Positions 52,534 to 61,672 of a DNA stretch of 64,000 nt are shown here, one piece after another. The position numbers and the translations under genes were made by a program. Each line of letters opens with the position of its first letter. Within the stretch, counting starts at the first letter, position 1. The DNA comes from Streptococcus sp. X13SY08. GTDB taxonomy: Bacteria > Bacillota > Bacilli > Lactobacillales > Streptococcaceae. The notes beneath the pieces are model-generated. The model was given only the letters and a program-made list of their open reading frames with translations. It did no database searches and was not told where the DNA came from. Where the stretch lies: NCBI RefSeq assembly GCF_001182825.2, contig NZ_LFYO02000002.1, positions 310,001-374,000 of the forward strand. The letters are read 5' to 3'.

Positions 52534-53218
52534 TTGCCTTACAAATTTCTACTATTCGAGCTAGACTATACTTTATTAGATTTTGCTGCGGATGAGGAAG
52601 TAGCGCTCACACGGCTCCTAGAAGAGGCAGGCGTTGAAGATATTGATACCTACAAATCCTATTATGTTCCTATGAATAAGGCATTATGGGATGATTTGAC
52701 AGCAGGGAAAATTACCAAGTCAGAGTTGATTCGCACGCGTTTTACCATTTTGGTGTGACGGTGGATGGTTCTTACCTGGCAGATCGCTACCAATATTTTT
52801 TAAGCCAACAGGCGCATGTTTTTGATGGCGCGCGTGAACTTCTTGAACGTTTAAAAGAACAGGAATATCGTCTTTTTGCGGCAACAAACGGTGTGACTTT
52901 TATTCAAAAAGGTCGGCTTACTCAGTCTGGAATTGGAGATTATTTCGAGCAAATTTTTATTTCGGACGAGCTTGGATGCCATAAGCCTAATAAGGATTTC
53001 TTTGATAGCCTTGCAAGGAAGATTACTAATTTTTCAGCGCATCAGGCTTTAATGGTTGGAGACTCACTGGCTGCAGATATAAAAGGTGGCAATGAAGCGG
53101 GTATAGATACTGTCTTCCTCACCATATAAGAAATACCACAGATGCCCAGCCGACTTATATTTGTTCTAGTTATCAAGAATTAATAGAAATCTTGAAAGAA
53201 AACATAGCAGAGATTTGA
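52534..53218 (+). pseudogene. YjjG-type HAD hydrolase, frameshifted and with nucleophile Asp replaced
   Basis: Starts TTG PYKFLLFELDYTLLDFAADEE after GAAAGGAA. HAD motif I should read D-x-D-x-T; here the first Asp, the phosphoryl-accepting nucleophile, is Glu9. One base is missing near 52742 (RTRF-HHFGVTVDGSYLAD needs an extra C), and the frame breaks again near 53128, after which NTTDAQPTYICSSYQELIEIL continues to 53218. Motif IV MVGDSLAADIKGGNEAGIDT is intact. Loss of the nucleophile plus two frameshifts makes this a genuine pseudogene. The family acts on nucleoside monophosphates. Confidence 0.8.
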
Positions 53219-53268
53219 CAGTCATGTCAATGAGAGTAGTCTTCGTTATCATTTGAGGGATAAAGCAA

Positions 53269-53295
53269 TAAAAAACAGCCAAAGGGCTGTTTTTT
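53269..53295. terminator. Bidirectional terminator
   Basis: AAAAACAGCC-AAA-GGGCTGTTTTTT between convergent genes; overlaps the stop of the minus-strand membrane gene. Confidence 0.85.
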
Positions 53296-53702
53296 AGCTT
53301 TCCGTATGTTTATTGACCCAATTGACTAAGATTGGAGGCCAGATGGAGAAGGTCAAAAATACCACGACGACCATCTTAGGATAGTTGAAGAAGAATCCTG
53401 AGAAGGCTGCAAAGCCATGCTCAACAAAGACGGAGATCCCACCGGTGAAGAGCCCCGTGATGAGGGCAATGATCATATTTTTGACAATATAACGGATTAC
53501 CAGAGATAGGAGCAGACCACTGATCAGACCATCGTAAGACAGGTGTCATCTCTACTACAGTATAACCTGCTACGAAAGCGACGACAAAACCTTGCAAGAA
53601 AGCTTCCCAAGTGGACAATAGAGCGGTCAAAGGCATGACAATTGACAGGACAAGTCCAAGACCAATATCTATTATTAATTTTTTATGTTCTTTTTTAATC
53701 AA
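53294..53702 (-). pseudogene. Small membrane protein, frameshifted
   Basis: Unrecognised membrane protein of about 135 residues with four hydrophobic segments: LIIDIGLGLVLSIVMPLTALL, WEAFLQGFVVAFVAGYTVVE, then in the other frame GLISGLLLSLVIRYIVK, MIIALITGLFTGGISVFV and VVVVFLTFSIWPPILVNW. The frames switch at about 53535-53540, after VVEMTPV. It uses TTG at 53702 with AAGGATG upstream. The duplicated two-helix pattern resembles DUF2798-type proteins, a weak guess. Confidence 0.55.
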
Positions 53703-53870
53703 GTTACATCATCCTTTCTTAATCACTAATCAGTGGTTGTTTATACTAACTAGTATAATACTTTTTTCAAAAAAGAAAAGGAATTTATTGTAAAAAATAA
53801 TAAATGATTCAAGAGGAAAAAGACGTTAAAAAGAACCACCAGAATCGTTGTCAAAATATTCATCATTTGT

Positions 53871-53898
53871 TTGAAAATGCACTAAAATGTGTTATAAT
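53871..53898 (+). promoter_or_regulatory. Promoter of the amino-acid ABC operon
   Basis: TTGAAA (53871-53876), 16-base spacer, TGTTATAAT with TATAAT at 53893-53898, an extended -10. Confidence 0.7.
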
Positions 53899-53929
53899 GT
53901 TCTTTAAATATCTATTTGAGGTGGAGAGT

Positions 53930-54571
53930 ATGGATTATATTTTTCAAGTACTACCACGGTTGCTAGATGGGGCTATTGTTTCCCTCCAAGTTTTCTGTGT
54001 AGTACTAATTTTGTCCTTGCCTTTAGGGGCTGTTGTCAGTTTTTTGATGCAAATTAAATTCGCGCCTTTACGCTGGCTTCTCCATTTCTATATTCTGATT
54101 ATGCGTGGAACCCCCCTGCTCTTACAGCTGATTTTTGTTTATTATGTGTTGCCGACGGTGGGAGTGACCTTTGACCGAATGCCTGCCGTGATTATTGCCT
54201 TCACGCTTAATTATGCAGCTTATTTTTCAGAGATTTTCCGTGGAGGAATTGAGGCAATTCCCGCTGGTCAATACGAAGCTGCTAAGGTACTCAAGTTAAG
54301 TCAGCTACAAACTATTCGCTATATTATTTTGCCACAGGTTATTAAAGTGGTTCTACCAAGTGTTTTCAATGAAGTGGTGACATTGGTTAAGGATACTTCC
54401 TTGGTTTACATTTTGGGTGTGGGGGATCTCTTGCAGGCAAGTAAGACCGCAGCCAATCGGGATGCTAGCTTGGCTCCTATGTTTATTGCTGGTGCTATTT
54501 ACTTGATCATGATTGGTGTAGCCACTTTGGCTTCCAAGCAAATCGAGAAAAAATACAATTACTATAAATAG
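53930..54571 (+). CDS. Polar amino acid ABC transporter permease
   Basis: A 213-residue GlnP/HisM-type permease: DYIFQVLPRLLDGAIVSLQVF start, IMRGTPLLLQLIFVYY, and the cytoplasmic EAA loop YFSEIFRGGIEAIPAGQYEAAKVLKLS that docks the ATPase. Five membrane helices. ATG 53930 follows GAGGTGGAG; the upstream in-frame ATG 53804 lies before the promoter. First gene of a three-gene importer with the ATPase and lipoprotein that follow. Confidence 0.93.
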   Translation: MDYIFQVLPRLLDGAIVSLQVFCVVLILSLPLGAVVSFLMQIKFAPLRWLLHFYILIMRGTPLLLQLIFVYYVLPTVGVTFDRMPAVIIAFTLNYAAYFSEIFRGGIEAIPAGQYEAAKVLKLSQLQTIRYIILPQVIKVVLPSVFNEVVTLVKDTSLVYILGVGDLLQASKTAANRDASLAPMFIAGAIYLIMIGVATLASKQIEKKYNYYK

Positions 54572-54580
54572 GAGGAAATC

Positions 54581-55213
54581 ATGTTAGAAGTTAGAAATTT
54601 ATCCAAAACATTTGGCAACAAACAGATTTTCTCTAATTACCACTTACTGATTCCTGAGGGTCAAATTATTGCTATAGTAGGACAATCTGGTGGAGGGAAA
54701 ACGACACTTTTGCGCATTTTGGCAGGTCTGGAGACTATTGACGCAGGGGAGCTTCTATATAACGGAGAAAGCATGTCGATTGATGAGCTGGAAAAACGTA
54801 ATTTATTAGGCTTTGTATTTCAGGACTTCCAATTATTTCCTCATTTGTCTGTCTTAGAAAATTTGACCTTGTCACCTATCAAAACTATGGGAATGACCAA
54901 GGAAGCAGCGGAGAAAAAAGCTGCCGGATTATTGGAGAAGTTGGGACTTGCTAATCATGCTCATGCATATCCTTTTTCCTTATCAGGTGGGCAAAAGCAG
55001 CGTGTGGCATTGGCTCGTGCTATGATGATTGATCCTGAAATCATCGGTTACGACGAACCAACTTCAGCATTAGATCCGGAGTTGCGTAAAGAAGTGGAAC
55101 AGTTGATTTTGAAGAATCGTGAAACGGGAATCACTCAAATCGTTGTGACTCACGATATGCAATTTGCGGAAAATATTGCTGATCAAATTATCAAAATCGA
55201 GCCCAAACACTGA
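54581..55213 (+). CDS. Polar amino acid ABC transporter ATPase
   Basis: A 210-residue GlnQ-type ATPase. Walker A VGQSGGGKTTLLR near residue 33, Q-loop FVFQDFQLFPHLSVLENL, signature LSGGQKQRVALARAM, Walker B IIGYDEPTSALDPEL, switch His in VVTHDMQFA. The usual hydrophobic residue pattern before Asp-Glu is IIGY. AGGAGG just upstream, nine bases after the permease. Confidence 0.95.
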   Translation: MLEVRNLSKTFGNKQIFSNYHLLIPEGQIIAIVGQSGGGKTTLLRILAGLETIDAGELLYNGESMSIDELEKRNLLGFVFQDFQLFPHLSVLENLTLSPIKTMGMTKEAAEKKAAGLLEKLGLANHAHAYPFSLSGGQKQRVALARAMMIDPEIIGYDEPTSALDPELRKEVEQLILKNRETGITQIVVTHDMQFAENIADQIIKIEPKH

Positions 55214-55237
55214 TAGATTGATATTGGAGGAAACAGT

Positions 55238-56083
55238 ATGAGATTGAAACAATTTTTCCTAGCAGGAACTGCTTTAGTAACTTGCTTGACGCTCGCAGCT
55301 TGTAGTTCTGGTGGAAAGGGCGGAGCATCTACAAAAGAGGACAATTGGTCCACTTATGAGACTGATAAGAAGATTACCATCGGATTTGACAATACTTTTG
55401 TGCCGATGGGATTTGAAGATAAAAATGGCGACAATGTCGGCTTTGATATTGACTTAGCAACTGCCGTTTTTGATAAATATGACATTGAAGTTGAATGGCA
55501 GCCAATTGATTGGGACTTGAAAGAGACAGAGCTTAACAATGGCAATATCGATCTCATATGGAACGGCTATACTGCAACAGATGAGCGCCGTGAGAAAGTT
55601 CTCTTCACGGATAATTATATGGCAAATGAGCAAGTTTTAGTGACCAAGAAGTCATCTAAGATTATGAAAGCAGCAGATATGAAGGACAAAATCTTGGGAG
55701 CTCAAGCAGGCTCGTCTGGTTACGCTGCCTTTGAATCACAAGCGGAAGTGCTGAAAGATTTGGTCAAGGACAATGAAGCAACACAGTATTCAACCTTCAA
55801 CGAAGCCCTGATTGATTTGCAAAATGATCGTATCGATGGTCTTTTGATTGACCGTGTCTATGCAAATTATTATTTGCAACAAGAAGTCATCATCAATGAC
55901 TACAATATTATTGTGGCAGGGTATGCTAGTGAAGCTCTTGCGGTTGGAGCACGTAAAGCAGACAAGACTCTTATTGAAAACATCAATAAAGCCTTCAAGG
56001 AATTATATGCGACAGGGGAATTCCAGAAAATTTCTGATAAATGGTTCGGAGAAGACGTCGCAGCAAGTGATATTAAAAAATAA
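55238..56083 (+). CDS. Amino acid ABC transporter substrate-binding lipoprotein
   Basis: A 281-residue SBP_bac_3 lipoprotein. Signal MRLKQFFLAGTALVTCLTLA-AC with lipid-anchored Cys22, a Ser/Gly linker, then IGFDNTFVPMGFEDKNGDNVGFDIDLATAVF, IDLIWNGYTATDERREKV and DALIDGLLIDRVYANYYL-like hinge blocks (here DLQNDRIDGLLIDRVY). The pocket Arg and Asp that clamp the amino acid are in DERRE and the later D-R-V. Substrate probably a polar amino acid or cystine; not determinable here. Confidence 0.93.
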   Translation: MRLKQFFLAGTALVTCLTLAACSSGGKGGASTKEDNWSTYETDKKITIGFDNTFVPMGFEDKNGDNVGFDIDLATAVFDKYDIEVEWQPIDWDLKETELNNGNIDLIWNGYTATDERREKVLFTDNYMANEQVLVTKKSSKIMKAADMKDKILGAQAGSSGYAAFESQAEVLKDLVKDNEATQYSTFNEALIDLQNDRIDGLLIDRVYANYYLQQEVIINDYNIIVAGYASEALAVGARKADKTLIENINKAFKELYATGEFQKISDKWFGEDVAASDIKK

Positions 56084-56089
56084 GAAATC

Positions 56090-56119
56090 TACCAGCACTT
56101 ATCGGTGTTGGTTTTTTTG
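56090..56119 (+). terminator. Terminator of the ABC operon
   Basis: CCAGCAC-TTATC-GGTGTTGG (one G-T pair) followed by TTTTTTT. Confidence 0.8.
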
Positions 56120-56138
56120 TCACAAATTTTGTGACAAA
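56116..56138. promoter_or_regulatory. Perfect 23-bp palindrome upstream of the mannitol operon
   Basis: TTTGTCACAAA-T-TTTGTGACAAA, 11-base arms around one base, lying 8 bases upstream of a -35-like TTGATT. Size and symmetry fit a dimeric repressor or activator site. The protein that binds is unknown. Confidence 0.6.
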
Positions 56139-56146
56139 GTTTGAGT

Positions 56147-56203
56147 TTGATTGCACATCTATTTAAGATAGAATAGACTTATGAAAAAATGAATGCGGTT
56201 TCG
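56147..56203 (+). promoter_or_regulatory. mtl operon promoter and cre-like site
   Basis: TTGATT (56147-56152), 16-base spacer, TAGAAT (56169-56174). Downstream ATGAATGCGGTTTCG (56189-56203) matches the CcpA cre consensus WTGNAARCGNWWWCA at 13 of 15 positions, placed to block elongation, as expected for catabolite repression of a sugar PTS. Confidence 0.55.
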
Positions 56204-56234
56204 ACCGTATATCTCAAATTTAGGAGGAGAAGAA

Positions 56235-58106
56235 ATGGAAAAGGGTTCTTCTTTGAAAGTTCGGGTACAAAAACTCGGTACTACATTATCTAATATGGTG
56301 ATGCCTAACATTCCAGCATTGATTGCTTGGGGTGTGTTGACAGCCCTCTTTATCCCAGATGGCTATTTGCCAAATGCAGCGTTTGCTCTTATAGTGTCGC
56401 CAATGTTGGTATATTTAATTCCAACTTTAATTGGGTTTACTGGTGGTAAAAATGTTTATGACCATCGTGGTGGAGTCGTGGGGGCCATTGCAACCGCAAC
56501 CTTTGGTGCCATTGCAGGCACACAAGGTGGTCTCATGACTCAATCTTTAATTAGCGGCTTAGATCCTGCTAAATTATCAGCTACAGAATTTGTGGAACAA
56601 TATACTGATATTCTTGCAAATGGTAAACCAAATGTGACCATGATTATTGGTGCCATGATTATGGGACCGCTGGGTGCATGGTGTATCAAAAAATTTGATG
56701 AAGCTGTTCAGCCAAAAATCAAATCTGGCTTTGAAATGTTAGTGAATGACTTTTCAGCAGGTTTAATTGCATTTGCATTGATGCTGATTGCTTACGCGGG
56801 TGTTGGTCCAGTAGTGGCTTATTTGACTGAGATGATTGGTCAGGGAGTTCAAGCTATTGTTAATGTTCACTTATTGCCATTAGCAAGCATTCTGATTGAA
56901 CCGGCTAAAGTTCTCTTCTTGAATAATGCTCTTAATCATGGAATCTTCACACCACTAGGTACGGAACAAGTAGCTAAATTTGGACAGTCCGTTTTCTTCT
57001 TACTTGAAGCTAACTCTGGTCCCGGTCTTGGTATCTTGCTTGCCTATGCTATGTTTGGTAAAGGTTCTGCAAAATCTTCATCTTGGGGTGCTATGATTAT
57101 CCACTTCTTTGGTGGTATTCACGAAATTTACTTCCCATAAGTCATGATGAAACCTCTCATGTTCCTAGCAGCCATCGCTGGTGGTGTTTCAGGAACTCTT
57201 ACATTTGAGTTGCTCAATGCTGGTTTGAAATCACCTGCTTCACCGGGTTCTATTATTGCGATTATGTTGATGGCACCTAAAGGTGTATGGCCTCATTTGA
57301 ACGTTTTACTCGGTGTATTGATTGCAGCAGTAGTATCTTTCCTTGTGGCTGCTGTTATTTTGAAAGCAGATAAAATCAACAGAAGCCGATTTGGCAAAAG
57401 CACAAGCTGCTACAAAAGCTGCGAAAGCTCAAGCAAAAGGTCAAGTAGTAGACGCTGTAGTTTCAGAAGAAATCTCAACTGACTCTGTTAAACAAATCAT
57501 CTTTGCATGTGATGCTGGTATGGGTAGCTCTGCTATGGGCGCTTCGCTTCTTCGTGACAAGGTTAAAAAAGCTGGTCTATCATTACCCGTTACAAACAAA
57601 GCGATTTCAAATCTTGAAGATACAGATCATACATTGATTGTGATGCAAGAAGAGTTGACACCACGCGCTAAGCAACGCACTCCACGTGCTATTCATGTAT
57701 CTGTAGAGAATTTCTTGACATCTACAAAATACGATGAAATCGTCGCTCAATTGCTGCATGAAGCACCAAAAAGCGTCGCAGCAGTTCCCTCAGTCTCCAG
57801 TGAAAAACCAATCAGTTTAAATGGTGTAACACAAGTTGTCTTCCCATTTGATAAGACAGAAGGCTCTGCAACAATGGGGAAAGAAACCTTTAAAGCCATC
57901 TTGAAAAATAAGGGTATCAACTTGTCCGTTTCCACTCTTGTTTATGTTAGCTTGTCACAAGCCAATACAATACATCAGATAGCTTGCTTGTTGTGACAAA
58001 AGATCAAGAAGCACAAGTACGCAATCTAGCTCCAGAAGCACAAATTCTTGTAGTGGATAGCTTGGTAACAACCCCAGCTTACAGTCAACTAGTTACAGGA
58101 AAATAA
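56235..58106 (+). pseudogene. mtlA: Mannitol PTS EIICB, one nonsense and two frameshifts
   Basis: EIICB-Mtl imports and phosphorylates mannitol. ATG 56235 follows AGGAGGAG. The EIIC membrane domain is clear ([45 protein letters not shown]). TAA at 57138-57140 replaces Tyr in IYFPYVMMKP. One extra A near 57380 breaks [24 protein letters not shown] then reads IIFACDAGMGSSAMGASLLR with the phosphorylated Cys, and one missing base near 57970 separates it from SLLVVTKDQEAQVRNLAPEA to the stop at 58106. Three lesions, surely inactive. Confidence 0.85.
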
Positions 58107-58139
58107 GTGTATTTCCTAAAAATCTAGTATAATAGGGTT

Positions 58140-59871
58140 ATACTATTAACAAAACGTGAAGAACAATTATTAGAAGCTTTCCTCCAAGTAGGGAAGCTTT
58201 CCTTGAAGGAGATGGCAGGTATTCTGCAAGTTTCCTCGCGGACGGTTGATTTGACGACGTCCTTGTCTGCGAAGGGAATTTTCATCAAAAAAGAGGGAAA
58301 GAAGTATTTTTTATCCGGACAGCTGGATATTTTGTCCGATTTTCAGGCAACAGAGGAATACACCCCAAGTCAGCGTCAGACTCTTTTGACTTATGAGTTG
58401 TTGACCGAGGAAGAGGCTGTGACTAATGAACAAGTGAAGGAACGATTCTTGGTATCCAACGTGACTGTTATTCAGGACGTGGCAATCATTGAGAAAAGGC
58501 TGAAGGATTTCGACCTAGTTTTGTCACGACAACGTGGTTATTCTATTACAGGAAGTCTCGCCGCAAAACGTCTCTTTTTAGCCATTCTTTTGGCAAATAG
58601 CATAGCGATTCAGGAATTTTGGTCTGACGAGTATGCTCAGTTTGGGATTTTAGAGTCTACGGTGATTCATCTAGCTCGTTCTATCTTTGAAGCTCATCAA
58701 GATATTCTAGGCGACACTGACAGTAAACTAAAAGAATTTTTGATTATCTTGCTTGGTTTGGCTGATAATCGAGGCGGGTTACTAGCACCTATCAATGTAT
58801 CAAAGGGAGCCTTGGATTTTTCGCAGAAAATGTTTGCGGAGTTGGCTAAGAAAACCAAACGATTCTATAATATTCAAGAAATCATTTATTTTGCCAATAT
58901 CGTCGATGAGGTCGTCTTGAAACGGCGGGAAGTGCCTCTGTTCCGCGAGAAATTTGACAGCGAATTTTACTATAGTATCTCACAGATGATTGATACGGTG
59001 GCCCGTTTTACGAAAATCGATTTTTTCAAGTATAAACTGCTCTTTAAGTTCTTGTTTAACCACATTCGATTGAGTCTAGCAGTTCCGATTCTCTTTCCCG
59101 AAAGCGCGACTCATAATGTGGCCTATCACAACCAGTGTGTTGGTATCGAAAATCAAAAATATCGCTCCATTTGTGGAATGGATTGATGTGCAGAGTACGA
59201 CGCACTTGACAAATCTGCAATTAAAACAATACGATTATTGTTTATCGACCAAGCCACTTGCAAATCCACAGATTCATCTGATTTCTACCTTCCCCAATAC
59301 TCAGGAAATACTAGACTTGCAACATACACTTCAAGGTATTCAAGAAAATCGGACTATTTTTATTCGAGAAGAGCTTCCGCCGACTTCTAGCTATGATTTG
59401 CAGGCTTATCTGAGTGCTTCTAGTCATCTGCTTAGTCATTTTGATCTCTTGATTTTGGACAATCCTACTGACTTTGAATCAACTGTTGCCCAAATAGTTG
59501 AGCAAATAAATGTTGTTTCCGACAAATCCTATCTGACAGAAAAATTGCTAGCGCGCTTCCAAGTGAGCCCACTAGCCATTCCACATACCAATTTGGTTCT
59601 GCTTCATACCCAGTCTAGCAAGATAAAAGAAAGTCGGTTTTCGGTGGTAGAATTGGGACAAAGCGTCCCAGCCCTTTCCATGAATCATCAGGTAGAAGAT
59701 GTGCAGCGGATTTTAGTCATGTTGACAGGATTAGATGAAAAAGACGAAGTACGGGAATTGATGACGGCTATCAGCCAGTCCATCATTGAAAATAAGCTCT
59801 ACACAGAGATTTATCGAACGGGGAATCGTGACATTCTCTATCACTTGCTCAATACCATTTTTACCGATTAA
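58140..59871 (+). pseudogene. mtlR: Mannitol operon activator MtlR, start codon changed and internal deletion
   Basis: A PRD-type transcriptional activator of the mannitol operon. The frame begins ATA-LLTKREEQLLEAFLQVGK at 58140, where ATG is expected; the first usable start in frame is TTG 58203. HTH and PRD1 are normal; PRD2 runs to LFPESATHNVAY near 59120, after which another frame gives SVLVSKIKNIAPFVEWIDVQSTTHLTNLQLK (EIIB-like) and an EIIA-like end to 59871. The rest of PRD2 and the EIIB Cys motif (C-x-x-G-x-G-T-S) are missing, a loss of perhaps 200 bases or more by family comparison. Confidence 0.75.
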
Positions 59872-60278
59872 ATCAGAGCTTTGCGACTAAAGAAGAAGCC
59901 ATTCGCTACTGTGGGCGTCAGTTGGTAGAAGCAGGCTATGTCAATGAAGCATACGTGGAGGCTATGATTGAGCGCAACAATGAATTGTCTGTTTATATGG
60001 GCAATTTCATCGCTATTCCACATGGAACTGACGCTGCCAAAAAAGAAGTCTTATCATCTGGTATCACCATTGTACAGGTGCCAGCAGGAGTTAACTTTGG
60101 TACAGAAGAAAATCCACATGTGGCCACTGTTCTCTTTGGAATTGCAGGACTCGGTGATGAGCATTTAGAAATTATTCAAAAAATTTCTATCTTCTGTGCA
60201 GATGTCGATAATGTTGTTAAATTAGCTGACGCACAGTCAGAAGAAGAAATTATTGCCTTGTTGGACAGTGTAGCCTAA
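59868..60278 (+). pseudogene. mtlF: Mannitol PTS EIIA, start codon missing
   Basis: From the mtlR stop (TAA 59869-59871) the overlapping frame reads [44 protein letters not shown] with the phospho-accepting His, to LLDSVA. This is EIIA-Mtl without its start and first eight or so residues: the intergenic spacer, SD and ATG are gone and mtlR abuts codon 9 or 10. The nearest in-frame alternative start, TTG 59922, would delete 27 residues of the domain. A dropout of about 64 nt would fit but cannot be proven. Confidence 0.78.
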
Positions 60279-60305
60279 TAGGACTAGTCAAAGGAGGAAT
60301 TATTC

Positions 60306-61451
60306 ATGAAAAAAGCAGTGCATTTTGGTGCGGGAAATATTGGTCGTGGTTTTATTGGTGAAATTTTATTTGAAAATGATTTTGAAATCACCTTTGTTGA
60401 TGTCAATGAGAAAATCATAGATGCACTCAATGAACGTGGAAGCTATGAGATTGAAATTGCTGAAGATGGTCAGCGTCATATTGGTGTTTCAGGTGTTCGT
60501 GGCATTAACAACGCTAAAAATCCTGATCAAGTAGTGGCGGCGGTTGCGGAAGCAGATATCATCACAACAGCTATCGGTCCAACTATCTTGCCATTTATTG
60601 CAGGTTTGATTGCACAAGGGATTGAAGCGCGTCAAGCTGTTGGGAATACACAGCCAATTGATGTTTTGGCTTGTGGAAACATGATTGGTGGTTCAGAATA
60701 TCTCTATGAGGAAGTCAAGAAACACTTGTCTGAAGAAGGTCTTGCTTTTGCAGAAGAATACGTTGGTTTCCCAAATGCAGCGGTAGATCGCATCGTGCCA
60801 GCTCAAAGTCATGAAGATCCCCTCTTTGTTGTGGTAGAACCATTTAGTGAGTGGGTAGTGGAAACCTCTCGCATGAAAAATCCATCTTTGAAACTAGAAA
60901 AAGTACACTATGAAGAAAGCTTAGAACCCTTTATTGAATGGAAACTCTTCTCCGTCAATTCTGGTCACGCAACATCCGTTTATACGGGCGCTTACTATGG
61001 AGTAAAAACTATTCTAGAAGCTCTGCAAAATGTCACCGTAAAAAACAATGTTGAAGTTGTTTTGGCTTAAATCCGTAGTCTTTTAGTTGCCAAATGGGAG
61101 TTTGATGAAAAAGTCTTAGAAGACTATCATAAAGTCATTATCAGCCGTTTTGAAAATCCATTTATTGTGGACGAAGTAACGCGTGTGGCACGTACACCAA
61201 TCCGTAAACTTGGCTTCGACGAGCGCTTTATCCGCCCAATCCGTGAGTTGAAAGAACGAGATTTATCCTATCAATACCTCCTCCAAACAGTTGGCTATGT
61301 CTTTAGTTATAAGGACGAAACTGATGAGCAATCAGTAGAATTGCAAAAACTGTTGGCTGAAAAACTACTTGATGAAGTGGTCCGTACAGTGACAGGATTG
61401 AAAGACCAAGAATTGATTGACGAGATTATCGATGCTATAGAAGCAGCATAA
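60306..61451 (+). pseudogene. mtlD: Mannitol-1-phosphate 5-dehydrogenase, nonsense mutation
   Basis: Oxidises mannitol 1-phosphate to fructose 6-phosphate. [21 protein letters not shown] is the NAD-binding N-terminus; [13 protein letters not shown] and [14 protein letters not shown] carry the active-site Lys and His. TAA at 61068-61070 replaces a Glu (EVVLA-E-IRSLLVAKWEFDEK) and the same frame stays open for 127 more residues to 61451, giving the normal 381 codons. SD AAAGGAGGAAT. The last gene of the mannitol operon. Confidence 0.88.
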
Positions 61452-61452
61452 A

Positions 61453-61487
61453 AAACAAGAGGCAGGAAAAGCCCTGTCTCTTGTTTA
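61453..61487 (+). terminator. mtl operon terminator
   Basis: AACAAGAGgCAGG-GAAAAGC-CCTGtCTCTTGTTT right after mtlD. Confidence 0.85.
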
Positions 61488-61596
61488 GTTTTTGGGTAAT
61501 AGTCGTTCGACGCAGTGGTTGATTGAAAATTCTAATCAACATGCGGAGGTGGAGGTAAAAAGGTCTAGCATAGACTTTTTTAGATCGAACATCTAA

Positions 61597-61672
61597 AAAT
61601 AAGAAAGTGGAGATAACATCGAAATCGTCATTTTATGACGATTATCTGATTTTTGTCCCACTTTCTTTTTCT
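61597..61672. repeat. Dispersed hairpin repeat, copy 3
   Basis: Starts AAGAAAGTGGAGATAACATCG and ends GATTTTTGTCCCACTTTCTT; the outer ends pair, enclosing an inner hairpin AATCGTCATTTTATGACGATT. It is a compact variant of the elements at 48783 and 50507, and can terminate mntE. Confidence 0.65.
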
